From Spirochaetaceae bacterium (GTDB taxonomy: Bacteria > Spirochaetota > Spirochaetia > Treponematales > Breznakiellaceae), in contig JAITJK010000012.1 of the NCBI GenBank assembly GCA_031278935.1, positions 1 to 16,876 of the forward strand: DNA of 16,876 nt. Direction: 5' to 3'. Positions 7,367 to 14,770 of the stretch are shown one piece after another (the first letter of the stretch is position 1; each line of letters starts with the position of its first letter). Under the pieces are notes generated by a model. The model saw nothing but the letters and a program-made list of their open reading frames with translations, was not told the DNA's origin and did no database searches. The position numbers and the translations under genes are program-made.

Positions 7367-7450
7367 TGTTTTCTCCTTCAATTTTCTATAGCACCTTTAC
7401 GAAATCGGCTATAAAGAGAAATGTCCGCTCCGTGCCTATAGCAAAAATGT

Positions 7451-7472
7451 TAAAACAGCCTCAAGGCTGCTC
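7451..7472 (-). terminator. Small hairpin with T tract between kinase and dehydrogenase genes
   Basis: On the minus strand, CAGCC-TTGA-GGCTG (7469-7456) is extended by a few A-T and G-T pairs. It is followed directly by TTTT and a few bases later by TTTTT. This is a weak intrinsic-terminator shape in the 121-base gap after the kinase stop. It could reduce expression of the dehydrogenase and transketolase relative to the upstream iol genes, or protect a processed end. The gap shows no clear promoter. Confidence 0.4.
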
Positions 7473-7487
7473 GTTCCCTTAGTCCGC

Positions 7488-8744
7488 CTACTGCTTCTGG
7501 GTCAGTTTCGAACCGTACCGGAGGGCTTTTACCACGGGCAGTTCTTCCCCTGTGAGGAAGCGGATAAGGGCCCCGCCGCCGGTACAGATGTAGTTGATAT
7601 CCTTTGTTTTGCCGTACTTCTTGGTGGCGGTGATGCTGTCCCCGCCGCCGATAACCGTATAAGCCCCAGTGTCCCCCAGGGCATCCCAGACCATCCGGGT
7701 TCCCTGCTCCGTTGGGGCATCCTCGAAGACCCCCATAGGGCCGTTGACGAAGACCGTCTTGGCCGCCCGGATTTGGGCCTGGTAGCAGACCCCGGTCTTG
7801 GTCCCAATGTCCAGGATCAGGGTGTCTCCAGGGATCTTCCCCAGGGGGTATTCCACCCGCTTTCCCCCGTGAACTGCGGCAAAGTCTTCTGGCATGAGGA
7901 TCCGGTCCCGGTATTGGGCAAGGAGTTCCCGGGCAGTCCCCACCAGGGATTCGTAGCCCTCTTTTTTGATAAAAGAACGGGCCTCCTCCCCAATATCTTT
8001 ACCATCCGCCCACAAAAGCACCTCTCCCACGAGGCCGCCGGTTAACACCGTATCCGCAATACCGCCCTTCAACACGGTACGCATCATGAGGAAGGCGTCG
8101 CTGATCTTCGCCCCCCCCAAGACAAAGATGCAGGGCCGTTTGGGCTGTTCCATGAGTCCTGAGATGACACAGAACTCCTCCTCAAAGAGCCGTCCCATAG
8201 CGCTGGGGAGGATTTGCTCAAACCCGCAGAGACTGGGCTGATCCCGGTGGGCCGCAGCAAAGGCGTCACAGACGTAGAGGTCTGCTAAGGGCGCTAACTT
8301 CTGTACCAACAGGGTTTTTGCCTGGGCTGCAGGGGAAAGCTGGAGTTTCATTTCAAAGAGGGTTTGTTCTTCCGCCACAAAACGGACATTGTCCAAAAGC
8401 AATAGTTCTCCGGGTTTCAGGGCCTGGATAGCCGCTCGAGCAGCAGGACCGCAAACATCATCAATGAAACCTACGGGTTTTCCCAAAAGGTGCGACAAGA
8501 CCTGGGCATGGGGAGCGGTGGTATAAAAATTCTGGTATTCAATGTCGCTCCCCTGATGGGCCAACAGGACCACCTTGGCCCCTTGAGCACTCAGTTCTTT
8601 GAGGGTTGGCGTACAGGCCTCTATCCGGGTGGTATCCTTGAGGGTCCCTGCGGCCCGGTCTAGGGGTTGGTTAATATCCACCCGGCATAGTACGGTTTTG
8701 CCCCGTACATCGAGGTCGTCCAAGGTATTGATGCCGAATCGCAT
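7488..8744 (-). CDS. Archaeal-type phosphoglycerate kinase or carboxylate-kinase relative
   Basis: A 418-residue protein of the phosphoglycerate kinase family, closest to archaeal forms (RVDIN at 21-25, AHQ at 62-64, AFAAAHRDQP at 161-170). The C-terminal nucleotide domain is intact: LGGAKISDAF, NGPMGVFE, IGGGDS and TGGGA. The family makes ATP from a 1,3-bisphosphoglycerate-type acyl phosphate. Most residues of the 3-phosphoglycerate basic patch are visible (D23, N25, R40, H63, R121, R167). The arginine that follows H-x-x in both bacterial (SHLGRP) and archaeal (HQSRP) enzymes is Ser66 here (AHQGSD). This may mean a changed substrate. The start has AAGGAG seven bases upstream, formed partly from the iolE stop codon ten bases before. 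Because it pairs with an archaeal-type dehydrogenase in one row, both probably belong to one imported module. Confidence 0.9.
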   Translation of the reverse strand: MRFGINTLDDLDVRGKTVLCRVDINQPLDRAAGTLKDTTRIEACTPTLKELSAQGAKVVLLAHQGSDIEYQNFYTTAPHAQVLSHLLGKPVGFIDDVCGPAARAAIQALKPGELLLLDNVRFVAEEQTLFEMKLQLSPAAQAKTLLVQKLAPLADLYVCDAFAAAHRDQPSLCGFEQILPSAMGRLFEEEFCVISGLMEQPKRPCIFVLGGAKISDAFLMMRTVLKGGIADTVLTGGLVGEVLLWADGKDIGEEARSFIKKEGYESLVGTARELLAQYRDRILMPEDFAAVHGGKRVEYPLGKIPGDTLILDIGTKTGVCYQAQIRAAKTVFVNGPMGVFEDAPTEQGTRMVWDALGDTGAYTVIGGGDSITATKKYGKTKDINYICTGGGALIRFLTGEELPVVKALRYGSKLTQKQ

Positions 8745-8754
8745 AGGCTTCTCC

Positions 8755-9639
8755 TTATATCCCCGCTTTTTCTTTGATATAGGCCCGGGCCTTCAGGGCG
8801 TATTCTAGGGGATTGGCTTGGGCAGGATCTTGTTCTGCTTCTACGACCCACCAGCCTTGATACCCTGCTTCCTTGAGGGCATGGAAAACCGGAACAAAAT
8901 CCACGCAGCCGTCTCCTGGTACGGTAAAGACCCCGGCCTTTACCGCCTGGAGGAAAGACCAGCCTTCGTTCTTGGCTTTTTCCCGGAGGGCGCTCCGCAT
9001 ATCCTTCAGGTGTACATGGCGGATCCGGTGGATCCACTGGGCAAGGACCTCAAGGGGATCCTCCCCAGAGAACACCAGATGCCCCGTATCATAGAGGAGC
9101 CCCACCAAGAGGGGATCGGTGTTTTCCATGAGCCGGTCGATTTCAACGGCGGTCTGCACCCCGGTTCCCATGTGGTGATGATAGGTGAGGTGCATCCCCT
9201 TTTCGGCGGCTTTTTTCCCTAAGCGGTTAAGGCCCTCGCAGAGACGGCGCCATTCTTCATCAGTGAAAACCGGCTTGGCCTCAAAGATGGGTTGAGCCTG
9301 GCCCTGAATGGAGTGGCCCTGTTCTGCGGCCCCGATGATCCGGGCCCCTAGGGCATACAGAAAATCCCGGTGCACGATGAAGGCCGCTTCCACCTCCTCG
9401 TATGGTTTAGTCGTTAAAAATGAACTGAACCAGGCATTGCAGACGGTCAGTCCCCGGAGCTTTAGGGCCTTATTGAGGATCACCGGGTCTTTGGGGTACT
9501 TGTTCCCCACTTCCGTCCCCGTAAATCCGGCCAAGGCCATTTCACTGAGGCATTGTTCAAAGGGAATCGCCCCACCGAGTTCAGGAAGGTCGTCGTTGGT
9601 CCAGCCTATAGGCGCTATTCCTAGATGAATTGGTTCCAT
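8755..9639 (-). CDS. iolE: Inosose dehydratase IolE
   Basis: A 294-residue TIM-barrel protein of the sugar isomerase/AP endonuclease-like family. It opens with LGIAPIGWTNDDLPELGG, a near-diagnostic start for IolE. Other visible family features are GTEVGNKYP (41-49), LTYHHHMGTG (151-160), YDTGHLVFSGEDP (183-195) and HVHLKDM (208-214), which supply metal ligands. It removes water from scyllo-inosose (2-keto-myo-inositol) to give trihydroxycyclohexane-dione, the substrate of the IolD gene just upstream. AAGGAT six bases before the ATG at 9639 sets the start, and it lies 15 bases after the iolD stop. Only ten bases separate it from the kinase gene downstream, so the unusual kinase is clearly in the same transcript as the inositol genes. 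Confidence 0.95.
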   Translation of the reverse strand: MEPIHLGIAPIGWTNDDLPELGGAIPFEQCLSEMALAGFTGTEVGNKYPKDPVILNKALKLRGLTVCNAWFSSFLTTKPYEEVEAAFIVHRDFLYALGARIIGAAEQGHSIQGQAQPIFEAKPVFTDEEWRRLCEGLNRLGKKAAEKGMHLTYHHHMGTGVQTAVEIDRLMENTDPLLVGLLYDTGHLVFSGEDPLEVLAQWIHRIRHVHLKDMRSALREKAKNEGWSFLQAVKAGVFTVPGDGCVDFVPVFHALKEAGYQGWWVVEAEQDPAQANPLEYALKARAYIKEKAGI

Positions 9640-9654
9640 TTTCTATCCTTACGG

Positions 9655-11514
9655 TTAAAAGGTTCTCGCTTTGGCAAGCTCTGCGGCCATCTGCTGGGCA
9701 GCGTTCACTACCTCAGGATTGGGGGATACTTGAGCCGTCCCCACCCGCCACCAGCTTTCATACCCCTGGGTCATGGACTTAGGACTGACCTTAACATCGA
9801 GTACCACCGGTCCCGAAGCGGCCAGGGCCTGCTGCACCCCTGCCCGGAGTTCTTCTACCGTCCGCACCCGGATACCCAAAGCCCCCCAGCTTTCGGCGTT
9901 TTTCGCATAGTCCACCTGCACCGAAGCTCCTTCCAAGCGCCCGCTTTGGGCATCTCGGGACTTCCATTCATTGCCAAACTGGACGATCCCCTGGCTGTGC
10001 TGCAAATTGTCAATACAGTGAAATCCCCCGTTGTCCAACACCACCACGATGATCTTCTTCTGCTCCTGGACCGCGGTTAAGAGTTCGGTATGGAGCATGG
10101 TATAGGCCCCATCCCCTACCAAGGCTACTACTTCCCGTTCCGGCTCGGCGATTTTTACCCCCAAGGCCGCGGCGATTTCATAGCCCATACAAGAAAAAGC
10201 GTATTCCATGTGGTAGGTTCCCGCCCTTCGCACCCGCCATACCCGCTGCATATCCGAGGGAATAGAACCTGAACCGGACAAGGCTATCACCTCCGGGGGC
10301 AGGAGCCGGTCATTGAGTTCCCCTAAGACCCGTACTTGAGAGAGGGCAAGGGGGTCTTCTTCCTGGTAGAGCCGGTCTACCTCTGCCTTCCATGCAGAGC
10401 GGACTTCCTGGATCCGTCCCTCCCAATCTGACCGGTAGGGGGATGCGCCGGCATTCAAGGCTTCCAGGGTCAGTTTGGCGTCTGCAATGATAGGTTCGCT
10501 GTTCATCTTGTAGGCGTCAAAGGGCGCTATGTTGATCCCCAGAATCCGGCACTGAGGATTCTGGAAAAGCCACTTAGAACAGGTGGTAAAATCCCCTAGC
10601 CTGGTACCCACCGCAATGACGAGGTCCGCTTCTTTGGCCAAGCGGTTTGCCGCCAAGCTCCCGGTAGTGCCAATACCGGAAAGGTTATAGGGATGATCCC
10701 AGAGGATATTCCCCTTACCGGCCTGGGTTTCTCCAAAGGGGATGTGATAGGCCGTACAAAACTGTTCCAGCGCAGGACCTGCCCCGGAAAAGCCCACGCC
10801 CCCGCCACAGATCACCAGAGGCTTCTTCGCTGCCCTGAGCATTCCCAAGGCCCGCTGGATCTGGCCTTGCGTCGGAGGCCGGCGTTCTATGTGATGTACC
10901 CGTTTGGCCAAAAATTCCTCTGGGTAATCCCAGGCTTCCCCCTGCACGTCCTGGGGAAGGGACACCGTAACCGCTCCGGTTTCTGCGGGATCCGTGAGGA
11001 CCCTGAAGGCATTGATCAAGGCGCTCATAAGCTGTTCAGGCCGGTTTATCCGGTCCCAGTACCGGCTCACTGCCCGGAACGCGTCACTCGCGCTCTGGGT
11101 GTGGTCGTAGGGATTTTCAATCTGCTGCAACACCGGGTCTGGCTGCCGGCAGGCAAACACGTCTCCCGGGAGGAATAGCACGGGGATATGGTTGGCCGAA
11201 GCGGTTCCTGCGGCGGTTACCATATTGAGCGCCCCTGGGCCTATGGAACTGCATACCGCCATGATTTGCCGGCGCTTATGCTGCTTGGCGAAGCCCATAG
11301 CGGCGTGGGCCCCACCCTGCTCATTTTTAGCCTGATAAAAACGCAGGCCCTGATTACCGGCGGCTAAAGCCTCCCCAAGGCCAACCACCACGCCGTGCCC
11401 GAATATACCGAAGACCCCGGCAACAAATTTTATCTCTTCCCCGTCTACTTCGATATATTGATTATCTAAAAAACGCAGTAATGCCTGGGCCATCGTAAGT
11501 CGTACTGTTTTCAT
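9655..11514 (-). CDS. iolD: 3D-trihydroxycyclohexane-1,2-dione hydrolase IolD
   Basis: A 619-residue thiamine diphosphate enzyme (B. subtilis IolD has about 637). It cuts the inositol-derived ring to give 5-deoxy-D-glucuronate. The N-terminal part holds FVAGVFGIFGHGVVVGLGEA and later SSIGPGALNMVTAAG, typical of the pyrimidine-binding domain. The C-terminal part has the cofactor motif GDGAYTMLHTELLTAVQE, closing with VLDNGGF. The order matches acetolactate-synthase-like enzymes, and the sequence style matches IolD rather than a synthase. AGGAG six bases before the ATG at 11514 fixes the start. It is 81 bases after iolB, a gap with only a weak CCCC/GGGG hairpin. Its ring-opened product goes to IolB, encoded directly before it. 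Confidence 0.96.
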   Translation of the reverse strand: MKTVRLTMAQALLRFLDNQYIEVDGEEIKFVAGVFGIFGHGVVVGLGEALAAGNQGLRFYQAKNEQGGAHAAMGFAKQHKRRQIMAVCSSIGPGALNMVTAAGTASANHIPVLFLPGDVFACRQPDPVLQQIENPYDHTQSASDAFRAVSRYWDRINRPEQLMSALINAFRVLTDPAETGAVTVSLPQDVQGEAWDYPEEFLAKRVHHIERRPPTQGQIQRALGMLRAAKKPLVICGGGVGFSGAGPALEQFCTAYHIPFGETQAGKGNILWDHPYNLSGIGTTGSLAANRLAKEADLVIAVGTRLGDFTTCSKWLFQNPQCRILGINIAPFDAYKMNSEPIIADAKLTLEALNAGASPYRSDWEGRIQEVRSAWKAEVDRLYQEEDPLALSQVRVLGELNDRLLPPEVIALSGSGSIPSDMQRVWRVRRAGTYHMEYAFSCMGYEIAAALGVKIAEPEREVVALVGDGAYTMLHTELLTAVQEQKKIIVVVLDNGGFHCIDNLQHSQGIVQFGNEWKSRDAQSGRLEGASVQVDYAKNAESWGALGIRVRTVEELRAGVQQALAASGPVVLDVKVSPKSMTQGYESWWRVGTAQVSPNPEVVNAAQQMAAELAKARTF

Positions 11515-11595
11515 CTACGCTCCTTCTCTTTTAGTCTTTTCTCCGGTGGACTCTTGAAAAATACCCTCCCCCCTTAGGGGACAGTACCTGATCCC

Positions 11596-12396
11596 CTACT
11601 GTTTTGGCTGCCAGATTTGGTCTTCCGGCCCGCTTACCCACTTATGGGCCTCGGTAACATACTGGGGTCCATACCGGTTGTCATCCAGATGCCGAATCAC
11701 CCAGAGGTACCACATGGCATAACCCGGGGCGGTTACCTGGGGATGATCCTCCCCGTCCCGGATGAGGATAGTATCCCGATCTTGGATGATGTAGGGCGTA
11801 TCCCCAATCGCGGTAAGCCCGAAGCCTTGGGCGGGCAGGAACCGGTAGTGGTATATCTCCGGCTGGGGATGATGGTGAGGCGGATAGCTCGACCATTTCC
11901 CCGGGACGCCGATAACCTCCCCTATCACCAGGTTTGATTCAGGACGGTTGGTATCGTCAAAGATGGTCCGTACGATCCGGGTAGAGGTCTCTCGCATGGT
12001 CCCGGCCCCCCGGAATTCGCTCCGGCACGCCTCGGGGGGGTAACATTGCAGCTCGAAACGCCGGGGATTTTCCGTGGCCACGGAGTAAAACACCACTTCC
12101 TCGTCCTTGGCACTTAGGTGTATTTGCCGTTTTGCCGGAACCGAAAGACACCAGGGAGAATAGTCAAAGAGATTAGGCCGTGAAACCTCGAAACGCCCTT
12201 CCTTCCCCGTGTCCAGGAACCCCGTGCCCTGGGCTAAAAGCCATAGACGCTCATCGGTTTCAGAATAGCTCTCATAGGTTTCACCGGGCAAAAGGCGCAA
12301 GACCCCGAAATCCATGAGCATATCCGCCGTAGCGCCACTTCGCGGTACGAGGGAGGTATATCCCCGACTAAAGGGTGGTTTATGATGCAGTTGCAT
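11596..12396 (-). CDS. iolB: 5-deoxy-glucuronate isomerase IolB
   Basis: A 266-residue double-cupin protein, near the usual 271. It isomerises 5-deoxy-D-glucuronate to 2-deoxy-5-keto-D-gluconate. The metal site is seen in SSYPPHHHPQPEIYHYRF (H174-H176, E180) with a late histidine at EDHPQ (H218). A very good AGGAGG stands six bases before the ATG at 12396, and the gene is 30 bases after iolG. In standard inositol degradation the product is phosphorylated by IolC and split by IolJ. Neither gene is in this row, which makes the fate of the product an open question here. Confidence 0.95.
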   Translation of the reverse strand: MQLHHKPPFSRGYTSLVPRSGATADMLMDFGVLRLLPGETYESYSETDERLWLLAQGTGFLDTGKEGRFEVSRPNLFDYSPWCLSVPAKRQIHLSAKDEEVVFYSVATENPRRFELQCYPPEACRSEFRGAGTMRETSTRIVRTIFDDTNRPESNLVIGEVIGVPGKWSSYPPHHHPQPEIYHYRFLPAQGFGLTAIGDTPYIIQDRDTILIRDGEDHPQVTAPGYAMWYLWVIRHLDDNRYGPQYVTEAHKWVSGPEDQIWQPKQ

Positions 12397-12426
12397 ATTG
12401 CCTCCTATAGGGTATATTCGCTTAGG

Positions 12427-13449
12427 TTACGCCCGTACTTCATCAATGAACACAGGCCGCTTTTCTTTGAGGGATTTCCCCGCAGCCAAGGCCGCGTACA
12501 TATTCGCTAAACCCTCTTCTCCGCTCACCGGCGTGGGGGTATGGCCCAAGACCGCTTCCACAAAGGCGGCCATCTCTGTCCTATAGGCCTCCTTGTAGCG
12601 TTCAAGGAAAAAGTGCAGGGGCTTTTCGCCAATAACTCCTGCGGCAGTGGACACCCTTACCCGGCTGGGAAGGTCGTTTTCCGCGATAGCCATGCCCTTG
12701 GAGCCAAAGACCTCTAGGCGCTGATCATACCCGTATACCGCTTTCCGGGAATTATCAATTACCCCCAAGGCACCGTTGGCAAAGCTAAGGGTTACGATGG
12801 CCGTATCTACGTCTCCGGCCTTTCCGATTTCCGGGTCAATAAGTACAGCTCCGGCAGCATAGACCTGGGTGATTTCGCTCCCTGCCTGGAACCGGGCCAT
12901 ATCAAAGTCATGGATCATCATGTCCATGAAGAGCCCTCCGGAACCAGCTACATACTCAGGGGAAGGCGGGGCAGGGTCCCGGGAGGTAATCTTAATAAGC
13001 TGCAGGGTTCCCAAGTCCCCGGCCTGGATCCGTTCCCGAATCCGCGTAAAGTTATGATCAAAGCGACGGTTAAAGCCTATCTGGAGGATAACACCGGCCT
13101 TTTTCACCACAGCCAAGGCTGCCTTGACCCGGGAAACCGACCGGTCTATGGGTTTTTCACAGAAGATATGCTTCCCCGCTTCGGCGGCGGCAATGATGAG
13201 ATCCGCATGGGTATCGGTAGCGCTGCAAATCACCACCCCGTCAATGGCGGGGTCCCGCAAAATATCCTGGGGATCCCTAGAAAGGAGTCGTACTCCCAGG
13301 CCTTTGGCCCAGGATTCCTGTTCCTGGGCCAATACAATATCTGCAATACCTTCGAGTCGCGCACCGGGAACCCGCTGCGCGCAATGTTCAGCATGGATCT
13401 TCCCGATCCGGCCAAGGCCGATAAGCCCTAACCTGACGTCATCTGCCAT
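12427..13449 (-). CDS. iolG: Inositol 2-dehydrogenase IolG (Gfo/Idh/MocA family)
   Basis: A 340-residue NAD-dependent dehydrogenase and first enzyme of the row, oxidising myo-inositol to scyllo-inosose. The Rossmann motif GLGRIG is at 11-16 and the family lysine is in CEKP (K99). The catalytic pair is in FMDMMIHDFDMARF as D176 and H180, the D-x3-H spacing of B. subtilis IolG (D172, H176). GGAGG five bases before the ATG sets the start. It is the promoter-proximal gene, downstream of a divergent control region with a LacI-type operator. The family is broad and includes scyllo-inositol and sugar dehydrogenases, so the inositol assignment leans on the iolB, iolD and iolE neighbours. Confidence 0.92.
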   Translation of the reverse strand: MADDVRLGLIGLGRIGKIHAEHCAQRVPGARLEGIADIVLAQEQESWAKGLGVRLLSRDPQDILRDPAIDGVVICSATDTHADLIIAAAEAGKHIFCEKPIDRSVSRVKAALAVVKKAGVILQIGFNRRFDHNFTRIRERIQAGDLGTLQLIKITSRDPAPPSPEYVAGSGGLFMDMMIHDFDMARFQAGSEITQVYAAGAVLIDPEIGKAGDVDTAIVTLSFANGALGVIDNSRKAVYGYDQRLEVFGSKGMAIAENDLPSRVRVSTAAGVIGEKPLHFFLERYKEAYRTEMAAFVEAVLGHTPTPVSGEEGLANMYAALAAGKSLKEKRPVFIDEVRA

Positions 13450-13485
13450 AGTTCCTCCGATCCTTTTGCCCTGTTGTTATTTGGA

Positions 13486-13504
13486 CGCGCCCCGACGGGG
13501 CGCG
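13486..13504 (-). promoter_or_regulatory. GC-rich hairpin in the iol leader
   Basis: A perfect 8-base inverted repeat CGCGCCCC/GGGGCGCG with a 3-base loop lies 37-55 bases before the iolG ATG. It would be in the 5' leader of the iol transcript. There is no T run after it, so it is not a plain terminator. It may slow decay or affect translation; its role is unknown. Confidence 0.5.
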
Positions 13505-13506
13505 CA

Positions 13507-13520
13507 TGAAAACGTTTTTA
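13507..13520. promoter_or_regulatory. LacI/CcpA-type operator at the iol promoter
   Basis: TGAAAACGTTTTTA is a near-palindrome matching the cre-like consensus TGNAANCGNWNNCA with one mismatch. It begins about 12 bases after the -10 box of the iol promoter, at the likely start of transcription, where a bound repressor would block initiation. A better copy stands at the divergent promoter. Confidence 0.7.
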
Positions 13521-13531
13521 CTTGTTTCATT

Positions 13532-13560
13532 AGCATATCCCAAAGGCGCAATTTTGTAAA
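13532..13560 (-). promoter_or_regulatory. Promoter of the iol gene row with upstream A tract
   Basis: On the minus strand a -35 box TTTACA (13560-13555), a 17-base spacer and a -10 box TATGCT (13537-13532) precede iolG by about 83 bases. Directly upstream of the -35 is a run of A-rich sequence (about 13582-13563) that looks like an UP element. The LacI-type operator covers the likely start of transcription. Confidence 0.65.
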
Positions 13561-13637
13561 GCATATTTTTTTATTTTTTTTGTGGGTCTTTAACCAAGTG
13601 TCTTTGTTTATAATCAATTATATTGCTAAAATTTTTG

Positions 13638-13666
13638 TTGACAATTCGCCTAAGGGGGTGGATACT
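13638..13666 (+). promoter_or_regulatory. Promoter of the sugar ABC transporter genes
   Basis: A perfect -35 TTGACA (13638-13643), a 17-base spacer and a -10 box GATACT (13661-13666) lie about 93 bases before the binding-protein gene. The operator at 13673 starts right after the -10 box. The mirrored layout with the iol promoter points to joint control. Confidence 0.75.
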
Positions 13667-13672
13667 TCTATT

Positions 13673-13686
13673 TGTAAACGTTTTCA
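13673..13686. promoter_or_regulatory. LacI/CcpA-type operator at the transporter promoter
   Basis: TGTAAACGTTTTCA, with flanking T and A, matches the cre consensus WTGNAANCGNWNNCAW at every position. It covers the likely transcription start of the transporter genes. A LacI-family regulator encoded elsewhere, either inositol-specific or CcpA-like, is the probable binder. Confidence 0.75.
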
Positions 13687-13758
13687 AAAGGCGCATCTTT
13701 TTTAAGCATCTTTTAAGAAGACGAATCCTCTTTTCATCATTTTCATAAGGAGATTGGT

Positions 13759-14703
13759 ATGAAAAAAAACGTATGGGTGGGTATGGCAGCGCTTTTGGCG
13801 CTGTCGGCGTTGCTCGGTTGTTCCCGACAGCAAGGCGGCGGGGGCAAGACCCGAATCGGGTACATCTGTAACAACTTCAATGATACCTTCCAAGGGTACA
13901 TCATGAATGAGGCCAAGGCGTTCTTCGCGGATAAGAGCGAGTACGAGGTCATCTTCCAAGACGCCCAGGAAGACGTGATCAAGCAGCAGGACCTCGCGAG
14001 TACCCTGATTGCCCAGGGGGTAAAAGCCTTGATCGTGGTGCCGGTGAACACCAACGCTACCGCGCCCATTACCAGCGCAGCCCAGGAAGCGAAGATCCCC
14101 TTGGTTTATGTCAATCGCAATCCCTTTGGGGAAGGGACGCTGCCCGCTAACGTGTACTATGTGGGGTCTCAGGAAGTGATTGCCGGACAGATGCAGATGG
14201 AAGCTATGGGTAACCTCCTAGGCGGCAGCGGGGGCGTGGCCATCCTGATCGGAAAACTGGATAACGAGGGCGCGTTGCTACGGACCGAAGGGAACAAGGA
14301 TACGATTAAGCGCAAATTCCCCGGGGTCTCCATCCTGGCGGAAGAAACTGCTAATTGGCAGCGGGATCAGGGCCTGAGCCTCACGGAAAACTGGCTTACC
14401 GCCTACGGCATGGATCTCAAGGGTATTTTGGCGAACAACGATGAAATGGCCCTGGGCGCCGTGGAGGCCCTTAAAGCTGCGGGCCGTACGGACGTGCTGG
14501 TCATGGGAGTGGACGCCATCCCTGACGCTAAGGCCGCGGTGTCCGACGGGAGTCTTGCGGCCACCGTGCTTCAAGACGCTGCAGGCCAGGGCCGGGGAGC
14601 AGCGGAAACCGCCTACAAAGTGCTGCGCGGCGATGTTCCTCAGTCTATTACCTGGGTGCCTTTCATCCTTATTACCAAAGAAAATCTGGCCCAGCATCAA
14701 TAA
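13759..14703 (+). CDS. Sugar-binding lipoprotein of an ABC importer (ribose/inositol-type)
   Basis: A 314-residue periplasmic-binding protein of the type I sugar class (Peripla_BP_4, as in RbsB and IbpA). The N-terminus is a lipoprotein signal with a hydrophobic core and lipobox ALLGC, so Cys21 is the lipidated first residue of the mature protein. The fold is visible in TRIGYICNNFNDTFQGYIMNEA, GVKALIVVPVN, KIPLVYVNRNPF, ILANNDEMALGAVEALKAAG and VLVMGVDAIPDA. The ATG follows AAGGAG by seven bases. It is divergent from the iol row and shares its operator type, so myo-inositol is the likely ligand, although the family binds many sugars and polyols and the residues alone do not decide. Confidence 0.9.
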   Translation: MKKNVWVGMAALLALSALLGCSRQQGGGGKTRIGYICNNFNDTFQGYIMNEAKAFFADKSEYEVIFQDAQEDVIKQQDLASTLIAQGVKALIVVPVNTNATAPITSAAQEAKIPLVYVNRNPFGEGTLPANVYYVGSQEVIAGQMQMEAMGNLLGGSGGVAILIGKLDNEGALLRTEGNKDTIKRKFPGVSILAEETANWQRDQGLSLTENWLTAYGMDLKGILANNDEMALGAVEALKAAGRTDVLVMGVDAIPDAKAAVSDGSLAATVLQDAAGQGRGAAETAYKVLRGDVPQSITWVPFILITKENLAQHQ

Positions 14704-14732
14704 CCTGCAGGGGACGAGCGGCCTTTCAAGGC

Positions 14733-14746
14733 TTTAAACGTTTTAA
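14733..14746. promoter_or_regulatory. AAACGTTT palindrome between binding-protein and ATPase genes
   Basis: TTTAAACGTTTTAA shares the AAACGTTTT core of the two operators but lacks the TG and CA ends. It lies in the 67-base gap after the binding-protein gene, behind a small GGCCTTTCAAGGC hairpin. It could be a weak operator copy or part of a transcript-attenuating structure. Confidence 0.25.
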
Positions 14747-14770
14747 GATTTTTGCGATAAGGGGACGAAC

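Noticed and set aside
11565..11582. CCCC/GGGG hairpin between iolB and iolD as a terminator
   Set aside because: The stem is only four bases and the T run is eight bases away; a terminator inside the core iol row is unlikely.
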